Below are positions 7,204-15,466 of a DNA stretch of 35,361 nt, in pieces. Source of the stretch: a virus. The first letter of the stretch is position 1. Each line of letters opens with the position of its first letter. The notes below the pieces were generated by a model. The model searched no databases, was not told the DNA's origin, and saw only the letters and a list, made by a program, of their open reading frames with translations. The DNA lies in IMG/VR virus record IMGVR_UViG_3300027763_000137, positions 1-35,361 of that record. One strand, 5' to 3'. The position numbers were made by a program, and so were the translations under genes.

Positions 7204-8810
7204 CGTCCACCACGTCGACGGCCAGTGTTGACCGCCTTTGAGATTTCTCGCGCTGTGTCCTCGGGAAGAGGACCGCCGACACCGTATGCCACGTTGACAG
7301 TGAGCGGGCCACCACCCGATCCGCTACCACCACGGCCAGGGCTTGCGCCCTTGTCGCGAGATGCGGACTTGTCTGGAACGGTTGACACCGATTGATTGAC
7401 GCCAGCGGCAACACCGCCAAGCGCTAGGCCGCTACCGATGAGACCGACAGCGGCAGCACCTTGAAGCGCCGCCAATGGTTGCAGGCCTGGAGTCAGTGCA
7501 GATTGAATAGCCTGCCCACCAAGTTGGGTACCCGTCGAGATAAGCGCCTGTCCAGCTTGCGCCATAATGGACACGGCAAACATCTCTTCTGCATGCTTGT
7601 CGCCTTCGATCTTCGCTTTGATGTAGTCCTGTGATGCGCTTATGGCGATGCCAAAGCCTTGCTGTGCGAGTGACCCAAACGTGCCATAAAACTCGTCATA
7701 GGCTTTGGTCTCCTTGTCGCGAAACTCATCTCTGATATCGCCAAGCGTTTGATTGAAGTCTCGTTCCATCTTGAGCAATTCAACTTGTTTGCTGCTGACT
7801 GTCAGGATGTCGCTGTCATCGGCAGCACCCATACGCATGACATCGCCAAGCCCGCCGCCCTGAACGGCTCGTAGATCTCTCATGCTACGGGATACTTCGT
7901 CGATTGTTGTGCCTCCGCTCATGGCATCATTGGCAGCGGTAGCGTCAGATTTCAACGCGGCGCCCATGGCGTCACTAATTTTTAGTCGACGTTCAAGCGT
8001 CCGTGTTCCGGCTTCAATGGCCTCGGTTTTTTTCTTCTCAGCATCCGCAAGAAATTGCGCACGGAAAGAAATTGAGTCCTGGGCGTCCTTGTTTGACTTG
8101 AGCCTTTTTGTCTCTTCGTCGATCAACTCAATCGTTCTTTCGCGATTGCGAATGGCGACGGCATTTACCTTGCGCTCTTCCTCCGTTGATGACACGGCCA
8201 TGCTTTTCTTGATGGCTGCTATCTCGGTCTCAGCTTCAGCCTTGCGGGCTTTGACGTCTTGAGCCCGCAGCACCTCAGCAGGTAGACCCGCACGGATGAC
8301 AGCATCAAGGGAACTACGCTGTGCGTTGAGTGCAACGCTTGCCCGATCCATGTTTGCGTAAAACTTGTTGAATGCTGCATCTGTTTCATCGAGAGAATTC
8401 GTTGCCGCTTTTGTGATGGCGTCAATCAACGCAATACCACCGACGAGAGCAAGCGCGAAAGGACCGCCAGCGCCATAGGCAGCAGCCATCTGGCCAGCAC
8501 CGGCTACAGCCTTGCCGACTTGCCCTCCCATACCCTCCATCGACGACGACACCAATGAGACAGCAGCGGCTTGCTTGCTCAATCCCTCGGCACTCTTACC
8601 GATGCGTTGACGCAACGTTTCGGTGGACGTCGCCGTCGTCGTCGCCACCTTGCCCTGTTCCTTGAGCGCCGCCGTTGCTTTGTTGGTTTCCGTCGCCAGT
8701 TTCTGCTCATTGCCGACAAGCGACACCGCCGCCTTGTCGACCTTGGCCAACTCCGTGTTGGCCTGCGTCGCATCGGCAGTGATTGTGTATTTGACCTGTT
8801 GATCACTCAT
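7200..8810 (-). CDS. Tail tape measure protein (536 aa)
   Basis: Long helical protein. The N-terminal 100 residues are alanine/threonine/lysine-rich coiled coil (ATQANTELAKVDKAAV). A glycine/alanine hydrophobic segment follows (GGQVGKAVAGAGQMAAAYGAGG, then FALALVGGIALIDAI, about residues 95-135). Next comes a long charged coiled coil and a second hydrophobic stretch near residues 425-475. This is the standard tape measure pattern. At about 0.15 nm per residue it would set a tail of roughly 80 nm, short for a siphovirus. It starts with ATGA overlap on the tail chaperone extension, the usual position. Confidence 0.88.
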   Translation of the reverse strand: MSDQQVKYTITADATQANTELAKVDKAAVSLVGNEQKLATETNKATAALKEQGKVATTTATSTETLRQRIGKSAEGLSKQAAAVSLVSSSMEGMGGQVGKAVAGAGQMAAAYGAGGPFALALVGGIALIDAITKAATNSLDETDAAFNKFYANMDRASVALNAQRSSLDAVIRAGLPAEVLRAQDVKARKAEAETEIAAIKKSMAVSSTEEERKVNAVAIRNRERTIELIDEETKRLKSNKDAQDSISFRAQFLADAEKKKTEAIEAGTRTLERRLKISDAMGAALKSDATAANDAMSGGTTIDEVSRSMRDLRAVQGGGLGDVMRMGAADDSDILTVSSKQVELLKMERDFNQTLGDIRDEFRDKETKAYDEFYGTFGSLAQQGFGIAISASQDYIKAKIEGDKHAEEMFAVSIMAQAGQALISTGTQLGGQAIQSALTPGLQPLAALQGAAAVGLIGSGLALGGVAAGVNQSVSTVPDKSASRDKGASPGRGGSGSGGGPLTVNVAYGVGGPLPEDTAREISKAVNTGRRRGGR

Positions 8811-9741
8811 CGGTGCCTCTTTTCAATCTCAGCCGTGCGCGCGGCACGACCGGCGGCAATAATCTCAAAGGCGTCGATAGTGTGTGGCGACAGCGACGAC
8901 AGCGCGGCCACGCCGGGGTTGCCCTCGCATGAGCGCCACAGCGACAAGGTGCCGACCACGTCGCTGTTGTTCAACAGGTGACGTCGTGGGCAAGTGTCGC
9001 TCGCATATTCTGTCCCGACAAACGACGTCATGCGCCCGCCTCCGTGACATCCGAGTAGGTCGCGCCGTGGAGCGGGACACCGACGACAATCGAACTCCGT
9101 CAGGTCAACGGCTGTAGCCGCCCACAGCGCAACGCTTTTCCCGGTGGCAACTCCAGGAAATAGCGCACAGCGTCGTGGAATGGAACCAGAAGACCGGCAA
9201 GTCGCAGACCCGGCAACGACTCAGCCAACGTCGAGCGCATGCCTTGCAGGCCCGTCACGCTCGCTACACACACGGTAATCATCTCTTCGTAGAGCAGACA
9301 CAGCCGTTCATCGGCGTCGCGCTTGCCTTCGTCGTCGGTCGCATCCCGCCAAGCACGCCAGGCCGATGCACGCCGCGCTATCCACCCGCGCCGTTGCGCG
9401 TCAGAGCACATGCGGAGCGTGACCGACACGCCGTCGAGGTCTTCGTTGTCCATGTACTCGCCGGGGTCGGCCAGCGTGTAGCCAGACACAAGGCCCGCAA
9501 TGACGCGGGCCGATGCACCAACGCCCGACGTGTCACGCGCTACGATGGCCGTAGACAGCGTTGTGTCGGCAGATGCGACCGCTCGCCAGTCCGTCGAGTC
9601 ATCGAGCGGCACGTTCGATTTTACGCGTGCTGCAATCTCGGCAACGACAGCCGCACGGGATGCGTCGTGCGCCTCCCGCAAGATGGCTTGCAACGACACC
9701 GGCTCACCAACGTCGCCGGGGTACAGAAGAAGCGCCGCCAT
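8807..9741 (-). CDS. Tail assembly chaperone, frameshifted long form (G-T type, 311 aa)
   Basis: Translation starts at 9741 in the frame of the short form. A -1 slip at G GGA AAA (9142-9136) would enter a frame that is open to the TGA at 8807. This gives 202 + 109 residues. The frame stays open across the 68 bases between the short-form stop and the next ATG at 9031, and it encodes a cysteine-rich patch (FDCRRCPAP, LLGCHGG, SDTCPRRH). The extension ends in ATGA overlap with the tape measure start. A -1 slip just before the tape measure is the well-known arrangement of lambda G/GT and of most siphoviruses. The extension could alternatively start on its own at ATG 9031. Confidence 0.8.
9100..9741 (-). 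CDS. Tail assembly chaperone, short form (G-like, 213 aa)
   Basis: Helical protein between tail tube and tape measure genes, with several tryptophan/arginine-rich helices (ARRASAWRAWRDATDDE near residue 125). Residues LPPGK at the end encode the slippery site. The short form terminates 11 codons after that site. Chaperones of this class coat the tape measure during tail assembly and are absent from the virion. ATG overlaps the tail tube stop by 1 nt (TGATG). Confidence 0.75.
   Translation of the reverse strand: MAALLLYPGDVGEPVSLQAILREAHDASRAAVVAEIAARVKSNVPLDDSTDWRAVASADTTLSTAIVARDTSGVGASARVIAGLVSGYTLADPGEYMDNEDLDGVSVTLRMCSDAQRRGWIARRASAWRAWRDATDDEGKRDADERLCLLYEEMITVCVASVTGLQGMRSTLAESLPGLRLAGLLVPFHDAVRYFLELPPGKALRCGRLQPLT
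9136..9142 (-). promoter_or_regulatory. -1 ribosomal frameshift site GGGAAAA
   Basis: Minus strand reads CCG GGA AAA GCG in the zero frame, which is the X XXY YYZ form G GGA AAA. The downstream -1 frame begins AGC GTT GCG and has no stop until 8807. About 20 nt downstream lies a small hairpin CGGC TACA GCCG that could act as a stimulator. Confidence 0.8.
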
Positions 9742-10979
9742 CAGCCCACCGCCAACACGGCAGGGAGTGCGCCGGTTCCAACAGCGGTGAACTTCATGCG
9801 CGACAATCCGTTGACGACAGCCGTCGACGCGACGAAATCAGCCGTTGGCAGCAAGGCATACATGATGGCGCCAACGTCAGACCCGACAAGCAAGGCAACT
9901 TCACGCACCGTCGAGACGGCGCCGGCATTCACGTCAGACCCAAGGAGCGGGACCATCGCGGCGTCCGTGAGCTCGCCAGTCAAGGCTGGCGACGTTGCGC
10001 CAATGAGCACTTCGCCTTCGATGGTGAAGGACTTGCCATCGCCAGCACCACACACGCCACCCAAGCGACCGTTGCCGCCGATGGTGTCGACGTCTCGGAT
10101 CTGCGTTGCGTTGTTGTAGTTGATCGACAGATTGCTGGCGAAGTACTCGACGTTGTCGATGAGCAGGCGCACGCGGTCGGCGACGATGGGTGAGCCCGCC
10201 GTCGGCTCGGCATGGGCCGGGTCGGCCTCGGCAACGTCAGCCCATGACGTCGGGGAGAAGACCGACGTCATGCCGACAAGCTGGCCACTGGCGAGTGACA
10301 GCGCCATGCTCATTGGGGCGCAACCGGAATAGTCACGACGCCATGACTCGCCCTCGCCAGTCAGAAAGGCGTGGACGTGGTGCGTCACGCTATCGGCCAC
10401 CGTGTAGACAGCCATGCGGAAGACGGTTGCCGCCGTCGTCGGGGTGCCTGTGTAGGGATGCTGCAACGTGACCGTCGTCGTCGCCGCGCCGCCGCCAGAT
10501 TCAACGCGACCCATCTGGAGCCCGGTTGTCGACGCGAACGCAATCACGGCGCCGTTCTGCACGTTTGCCGCCGCCGTGAATGCGACGATTCCCGACGCCG
10601 GAGTATGACCCGACGCCGCGATGGTGGGAGCAACGCCCGTGGTTGCCGGGGCAACAGCACCGAACATCGACTGCAACAGCAGCCCCTGCTCCATCTTCGC
10701 TTCCCATGCCGCCACAGCCGCGCCCGTGTTGCTGTCGACGCCGCGAAACTCAGTCGCCAGCGTGATGTCAGCAACGTCTTGAGCGCCACGTGCATGGCTG
10801 TAGCGACGTCCGCCCTGTGACCGCAGATTGCGCGCAAGGGCCACGCGATTGCGAGGGTAGAGCCCAGCGACGTCATCGGTGCAGCGCAGAGGAAACAACG
10901 TGCCGGGGGTGCCCGTGAACGTCGACGAATCGGAATGCAGAGCGTGGCGGACTGTCAGCAGGCGGGATACGTCGGTCAT
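9741..10979 (-). CDS. Major tail tube protein (412 aa)
   Basis: Lies just before the tail chaperone pair, the standard place of the tail tube gene. The C-terminal part has the tail-tube pattern: a DNVEYFASNLSINYNNATQIRDV strand and loop (about residues 280-302), then FTIEGEVLIG, and a final VVNGLSRMKFTAVG strand. The N-terminal 240 residues include glycine/threonine-rich strands that may be an inserted surface domain, since tube proteins are often shorter (about 200-300 aa). No sheath gene accompanies it, which points to a flexible siphovirus tail. Confidence 0.75.
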   Translation of the reverse strand: MTDVSRLLTVRHALHSDSSTFTGTPGTLFPLRCTDDVAGLYPRNRVALARNLRSQGGRRYSHARGAQDVADITLATEFRGVDSNTGAAVAAWEAKMEQGLLLQSMFGAVAPATTGVAPTIAASGHTPASGIVAFTAAANVQNGAVIAFASTTGLQMGRVESGGGAATTTVTLQHPYTGTPTTAATVFRMAVYTVADSVTHHVHAFLTGEGESWRRDYSGCAPMSMALSLASGQLVGMTSVFSPTSWADVAEADPAHAEPTAGSPIVADRVRLLIDNVEYFASNLSINYNNATQIRDVDTIGGNGRLGGVCGAGDGKSFTIEGEVLIGATSPALTGELTDAAMVPLLGSDVNAGAVSTVREVALLVGSDVGAIMYALLPTADFVASTAVVNGLSRMKFTAVGTGALPAVLAVG

Positions 10980-11428
10980 TGGCGATACCTCACAGAGAGA
11001 GAGATGCGGAGGCGTCGAGCGCCAGTGATTTGCTCGACGACGAACGGGGCCAGGGTGTTGTCCAAGGTAGCGATGCGCTCAATCGTCGACGTCGGTCGAC
11101 CCCAGTTGGCGCCATCAAGTAACGCATAGATGATGCGCGTCGCATCATCGACGACAGCGAGGTCAATCTCTGACGTGTAGGCGACGTCATCGGGGTACTC
11201 AACGACGAGGTCACACATGACACGCCATCGGGACGCGATCGGTTGCGTCACATCCTCGGGTGCGCCAGACGTGGTCCGAATCCAAAAGCGCCGCGATGAC
11301 CCAACGGCGGCAAGGTCGGAGCCAGTCGGGTCTTCCTTGAACGACGGCGCAAGCCCACGCGTCTTCACGACAGGCGCGACACCCTTGATGATGGCGACGA
11401 CTTGGGCACGCGCTAGAGCCCACGTCAT
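10976..11428 (-). CDS. Tail terminator / head-tail joining-like protein (150 aa)
   Basis: Small protein directly before the tail tube gene, with ATGA overlaps on both sides. It shows an N-terminal helix, a strand FWIRTTSG, a strand WRVMCDLVVEYP, a helix (DATRIIYALLDG) and a final strand RRLRISLSVRYRQ. Helix-strand layout, length and position fit tail terminator proteins (lambda gpU-like). The call is by position and secondary-structure pattern only. Confidence 0.6.
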   Translation of the reverse strand: MTWALARAQVVAIIKGVAPVVKTRGLAPSFKEDPTGSDLAAVGSSRRFWIRTTSGAPEDVTQPIASRWRVMCDLVVEYPDDVAYTSEIDLAVVDDATRIIYALLDGANWGRPTSTIERIATLDNTLAPFVVEQITGARRLRISLSVRYRQ

Positions 11429-12333
11429 CGCGTGACCCTGATCTTTTGCTTGGCTTCATTGCCAGGTGACGGAGGATCGGGCGTCGCTTCAAGTTGCGAC
11501 CGGATGGCGAGGTCGACCCGATCCTTTGTCGTTGCTTTCGTTTGGTCGTAGGCAACCTGCAACCGCTCGACATAGGCCACATCGGCGGCAGGCCACTGGC
11601 GAGCGAGATGCAGCACGACAGCCGCCGCATGAACAGGGATGAGCACGTCATCGGTGATAACGTCTTCGTCGAGGATGCCGATTGCAGCCAACCACGGTGA
11701 GACCATCGCTTGCCATGCGGCGCCGATGGATTCTTCAAGCGTGGTGTCTGTCGACGACGCCAACCGACGCACGACAGGGTAGAGGTGTTGTAGCGTCGTC
11801 GTCGTCAGAGCGATTGACGTGATGCGACGGACAACGCGAAACGCCTCATCCCACTCGGTGAGGATGCCGTCGACGGTGGCACGGAAGAGCACATAGCCGG
11901 GGCCAGGCTCAGACGTCTGCGACGCCGTCAGTGCGACAGACACCTCAAGACCTTGGACGGCGCTACCGTTGGCGACGTTGGCAAGCAGTGGTTCTGCCAG
12001 CCACATCTCTGACGCCGTGCCGGTCTTGGTCGCCTCGACAACGAGGGTGCGCCCATGCACGGCATCGGTGATCAGATACCGTCGACCGGCGACGATAGCG
12101 ACAGCACCGGCAAGCGTGATCGATTGGTCACCTTCTTGATGTGCGCCCTGTGTCGTCGTCGACAGCGCGTCAATGGATGCCGCAACGTATGCCGTCTCAG
12201 AGTCGCGAGAGACCTGCCCCACACGTCGAGCCGTCGCCGATGTCGGCACGCCAGACAGGCGCATCACGTCGTCTCGCAGGACACGCGGATAGGACACTAC
12301 CGACTGCGTTGTGCCCAGCAGGATGCGTTGCAT
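11425..12333 (-). CDS. Head-tail connector region protein (302 aa)
   Basis: The N-terminal two thirds is beta-rich (GRRYLITDAVHGRTLVV, then GLEVSVALTAS), consistent with a strand-rich virion domain. The C-terminal third is helical (HAAAVVLHLARQWPAADVAYVERLQVAYDQ). Helical connector subunits of the gp6 type have similar C-terminal helices, so a connector fused to a beta domain is possible. The family is not certain. An inverted repeat AGCGGC/GCCGCT directly precedes the ATG at 12333, and no clear ribosome site is seen. ATGA overlap with the next gene. Confidence 0.65.
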   Translation of the reverse strand: MQRILLGTTQSVVSYPRVLRDDVMRLSGVPTSATARRVGQVSRDSETAYVAASIDALSTTTQGAHQEGDQSITLAGAVAIVAGRRYLITDAVHGRTLVVEATKTGTASEMWLAEPLLANVANGSAVQGLEVSVALTASQTSEPGPGYVLFRATVDGILTEWDEAFRVVRRITSIALTTTTLQHLYPVVRRLASSTDTTLEESIGAAWQAMVSPWLAAIGILDEDVITDDVLIPVHAAAVVLHLARQWPAADVAYVERLQVAYDQTKATTKDRVDLAIRSQLEATPDPPSPGNEAKQKIRVTR

Positions 12334-12354
12334 AGCGGCTTATGTAACACGCCG

Positions 12355-12858
12355 CTAACGGCCACGCAACGGGATGCCAATTCCGGCATCTAACAGTTGA
12401 CGCATCAGGCTGGCCATGTCTTTGGGTGACAGCGCCAGCCACGGACGGGCTGGCATGCGCCCTCGCCCGTAGTGATGGATTGCGCCTAGCACACTGTGCG
12501 TCGGCGAACGCTCGCCCGTGCGCTTCGCAACACCGCCGACGAATCTGGTAGCGGCGCTTGTACCGGCACCAGGAGCAATGACGATGGTGAACCCCTGTTC
12601 CGTCACGACGACGGAGACAGCGGCAACGCTACCCAGTAGGCCATCAGTAACGGTGAGGTTGACGCCGGGGTTGCGACCCGCCGCAACCTTGGCGTCTCCA
12701 TAGTGCTTGCTGTATTTTACGAACGGCTTGTCTTTGACGTCGAGCCCTTCGCCCGTGCGGTCGCGAATCAGGCTAGGCGCCAGTGTCGCGACGAGTTTGG
12801 CGATGCGCTCCAATGGCACACGCGGGGGGTCACCGGAGCGGGTCACGACAAGGCTCAT
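12355..12858 (-). CDS. Virion morphogenesis / tail completion-like protein (167 aa)
   Basis: The C-terminal part IHHYGRGRMPARPWLALSPKDMASLMRQL (about residues 128-158) has the motif typical of phage virion morphogenesis proteins (Mu gpG-like) and HK97 gp10-like proteins: a His-x-x-Gly, then PARPWL, then a helix starting with S-x-x-D. The N-terminal LERIAKLVATLAP helix also fits. Such proteins act in head or tail completion. The ATG overlaps the Mu F-like gene stop in ATGA. Confidence 0.72.
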   Translation of the reverse strand: MSLVVTRSGDPPRVPLERIAKLVATLAPSLIRDRTGEGLDVKDKPFVKYSKHYGDAKVAAGRNPGVNLTVTDGLLGSVAAVSVVVTEQGFTIVIAPGAGTSAATRFVGGVAKRTGERSPTHSVLGAIHHYGRGRMPARPWLALSPKDMASLMRQLLDAGIGIPLRGR

Positions 12859-13625
12859 TCCAGAATCTCGATCCCGCGCCGTCGGGCTTCCGCCAACGTC
12901 ATCGGGGACCAGACATGCCGACAGTTGTACCCGCCCGCGAACGCATCGACAGGGAGCCCCTGCCCGTTGTTGGCTTGGGCGATGCCCGATTCCGTCAGCG
13001 CCTTGCCAACGTGGACACGGCAGAAGGGTCTGTTGCGGCTGTCTTTGGGGCCGCTGTAGAGGTACACCAAATCGACGAGCCCGTCGGCAGCTTCCGTCGC
13101 CGCACGGATGACGGCGGTTCTGCCCGCCGCCATGACCGACGCGTCAACAGCGGCTTGGGCCTTGGTGACAGTGGCGCCGACTTTCTCGGCCACGCCTTCG
13201 ATAAGGTCAGACAGGCTTGCGCTTGTCGTCGTGCCTAGCGCGATGGCTTTGCGGATCGTCGACGACGCATCGCCGAATACGTCGGCAATGTCTTTGGTCT
13301 GGCTCTTCAAGATTTGATCAACAGCCGACTCGACAGACACCGGCAGGTCAACACCGCCCAATGCCGCCAGGGCGGACTCAATCGCCCTGTCACGCAACAC
13401 GCCAGTGATGACCTTGAGACCCTTGGCTTTCATCGTCGCGTCTATTTGAGAGGCAACCTGTGCAGCCACACGCCCTTGCGCCTTGACCAGCGTGTCCTCG
13501 CCGGGAGCGGTGTTGAGTTTCGCAAGCGCCTTGCGGATCTCCCGATCCAGTTGCTTGCGTATGATCTCAAGGTCTGCCACCGCGTCGTCAGCGATGGCTC
13601 CCGTCGGGTCTTTCTTCGACGCCAT
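12855..13625 (-). CDS. Mu F-like head morphogenesis protein (256 aa)
   Basis: A helical alanine-rich body (residues 1-185) is followed by a C-terminal cysteine/histidine domain: DSRNRPFCRVH (195-205), QGLPVDAFAGGYNCRH (222-237), WSPM. This is the signature of the phage Mu F / SPP1 gp7 family, minor head proteins carried with the portal and entering with the DNA. It follows the portal gene with a 1-nt overlap (TGATG), the usual order. Confidence 0.88.
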   Translation of the reverse strand: MASKKDPTGAIADDAVADLEIIRKQLDREIRKALAKLNTAPGEDTLVKAQGRVAAQVASQIDATMKAKGLKVITGVLRDRAIESALAALGGVDLPVSVESAVDQILKSQTKDIADVFGDASSTIRKAIALGTTTSASLSDLIEGVAEKVGATVTKAQAAVDASVMAAGRTAVIRAATEAADGLVDLVYLYSGPKDSRNRPFCRVHVGKALTESGIAQANNGQGLPVDAFAGGYNCRHVWSPMTLAEARRRGIEILE

Positions 13626-15433
13626 CAGACAACCACGTCAGGCACCGGAGGCTTGAAGCCGTCGAGCCCTGCAAGCATCTCGTCGAGCGTGTCCGTCGAG
13701 ATAGCGGGAAACGCGGCAACCATGAGCGCCCGTGCCGTCGACGCTGGGAGTGCGCCCGACGAAACAAGTTGAATGATCGACAGCAACGATTCTACCTGTG
13801 CTCCGTTGAGTGCGGTTCCTTGGACGTCGCCAGTAGCAGCCGCAGCCGTGATGCCTGCATCGACGACGGAGGTAGCAGGCGCGATCTCGACAGCAGGCAC
13901 ATCGGCAACGTCTTCTGTAACAGTCGTCTCGCGGACCATCGACGCATCCGACGACAGCAGAGAACGCAATGGCGAAGGCGCATCGACAACAGCGCCAACC
14001 TCGCCAAGGTATTCCATCGCCTCCGCCCGGTCGCTCGACAGGCCCAGCATGACACGCGCATCGGCGTCGTCGATGAGACCCGCCGTTTTGAGGTCGAGCA
14101 CGCGTTGTGCCTTGGCGTTGTCATCCTCGTAGGTCTTGGACATTCCCATGGACACCGAAGCATACGCGCCACCAAACGACGACGGCGCCGATGGGCTGTA
14201 GCGTTCAAGGATGTCTATCAACACCGGCAACAGATATTGCTCTTCAGTGTGCTTGTAGATCGGGCGCATCTCGGACACGCGTTGTTCATGCGGGGCGTTG
14301 GCGATCATCCGCGAGATACCCGACTGTGGCGAGCCAGGCTCGACGCTGTAGGCATCGGGGCTGTTACCTCGGGACACGCCCAACTCATGGAGGTCACGCG
14401 TTGCGCTTGTCTCGATTGCCGTATGGTTGGCGCCAGCCGTCAGGTATTGGATCGTCTCGCCGTTGCCGACTTGCACCACCGTCGACGGGCCAGAGACCAA
14501 CTCAGAGGTCTCGCGCATGGTGCCCGCGTAGATGAGCATTGCGTGCGCTTGCATGTCGATGACGTGCTGGCGATTCGACCTCGACACGTTGAGGCTGTCG
14601 ACGTTGATCAACACGTCCCTGTCAGGCTCGGGCCAGAATCCGCCCGACGGTGGTTCGGTGCGGAAGAACACGCCGGGGAAGAGCCCGACGTAGACCTCGG
14701 ATGGCGTTGCTTTGTGTCCGTCTTCCGAGACACGCCGATGGGTCCACGGGCCGTACTTGGCAACGGTGCCGTCGTCGTGCTCAGTGAACGTGCGCGACCA
14801 GACCCACCAGAGCTCGACAGCCGACGACGTCTGTGCCCTTGCCTGACGGAAGGCAACAAACCACAGCGACTCAGGCGCATCGGGCGCCGATGGGTGGTTG
14901 ATCGTGACGACGTCATGAGGCCAGTAGATGTGCGCCACGGGCTTGCCATCGTCGGCATCGTCGACCTTGCGATAGCCCAGCATGACGACGGCAGCGCGAG
15001 CGCCAGTGTTGGCGCGGCGCTCAATCTCCGGCATCAGCACGTTGATGCCGATGTCCTCCAAGGCTTCGTCGAACGCTTCAGCGCGTGGGTCTTCATGGTC
15101 CACGGCGACGTCGTCGGCGGTGAAGAGTTCACGTTGGGCAGGCTCCGTGTAGACGCCAGAGTCTTGGCGAGCGAAGAAGCGCAGCCAGTTGACCGGGTCA
15201 ATCGGGATCTTGTCGCCGGTCTGTGGGTATCGATCGCGCAACGCCGCCTTGACGATGCCCTGTTGGTCTCCGCTGTAGCGCTTGGCGAGACCACGCACGA
15301 CCGTTTCGTAGTCGGCAGGCCGTTGGCGTCGACCAGCGGTCAACAGGTCAAGCAACTGCTCTGGCCCCCACACGCCAGCGTCGGCGCGGATCTGATTGAC
15401 GATGGCGTCGCTTTCAGCGTTGAGTTTGAGCAT
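13625..15433 (-). CDS. Portal protein (about 602 aa)
   Basis: Located directly after the large terminase and before the Mu F-like gene. It has portal-like features: HIYWPHDVV and a LWFVAFRQA strand, GLFPGVFFRTEPP, then a long helix after RQHVIDMQAHAMLIYAG, and a C-terminal region GALPASTARALMVAAFP found at the end of many portals. An alternative GTG start at 15442 would add three residues; neither start has a clear ribosome site. The length of about 600 aa suits portals with an extended crown. It forms the dodecameric DNA channel at one capsid vertex. Confidence 0.88.
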   Translation of the reverse strand: MLKLNAESDAIVNQIRADAGVWGPEQLLDLLTAGRRQRPADYETVVRGLAKRYSGDQQGIVKAALRDRYPQTGDKIPIDPVNWLRFFARQDSGVYTEPAQRELFTADDVAVDHEDPRAEAFDEALEDIGINVLMPEIERRANTGARAAVVMLGYRKVDDADDGKPVAHIYWPHDVVTINHPSAPDAPESLWFVAFRQARAQTSSAVELWWVWSRTFTEHDDGTVAKYGPWTHRRVSEDGHKATPSEVYVGLFPGVFFRTEPPSGGFWPEPDRDVLINVDSLNVSRSNRQHVIDMQAHAMLIYAGTMRETSELVSGPSTVVQVGNGETIQYLTAGANHTAIETSATRDLHELGVSRGNSPDAYSVEPGSPQSGISRMIANAPHEQRVSEMRPIYKHTEEQYLLPVLIDILERYSPSAPSSFGGAYASVSMGMSKTYEDDNAKAQRVLDLKTAGLIDDADARVMLGLSSDRAEAMEYLGEVGAVVDAPSPLRSLLSSDASMVRETTVTEDVADVPAVEIAPATSVVDAGITAAAATGDVQGTALNGAQVESLLSIIQLVSSGALPASTARALMVAAFPAISTDTLDEMLAGLDGFKPPVPDVVV

Positions 15434-15466
15434 GGCACGCACACTATCACATCGCCTGTCAAGGGG

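Noticed and set aside
8865-9089. Alternative 74-aa minus-strand ORF in the tail chaperone region
   Set aside because: Arg/Ser-rich shadow frame. The -1 frame from the slippery site explains the region and links to the tape measure start.
9175-10119. 314-aa plus-strand ORF opposite tail genes
   Set aside because: Antisense shadow of the tail chaperone and tail tube genes, with a low-complexity basic composition and no ribosome site.
15440-15465. TTGACA and ATAGTGTG before the portal gene, resembling a cassette promoter
   Set aside because: The spacing between the boxes is only about 9-10 bp, too short for sigma70 use, and the gene is in the middle of a continuous late operon.
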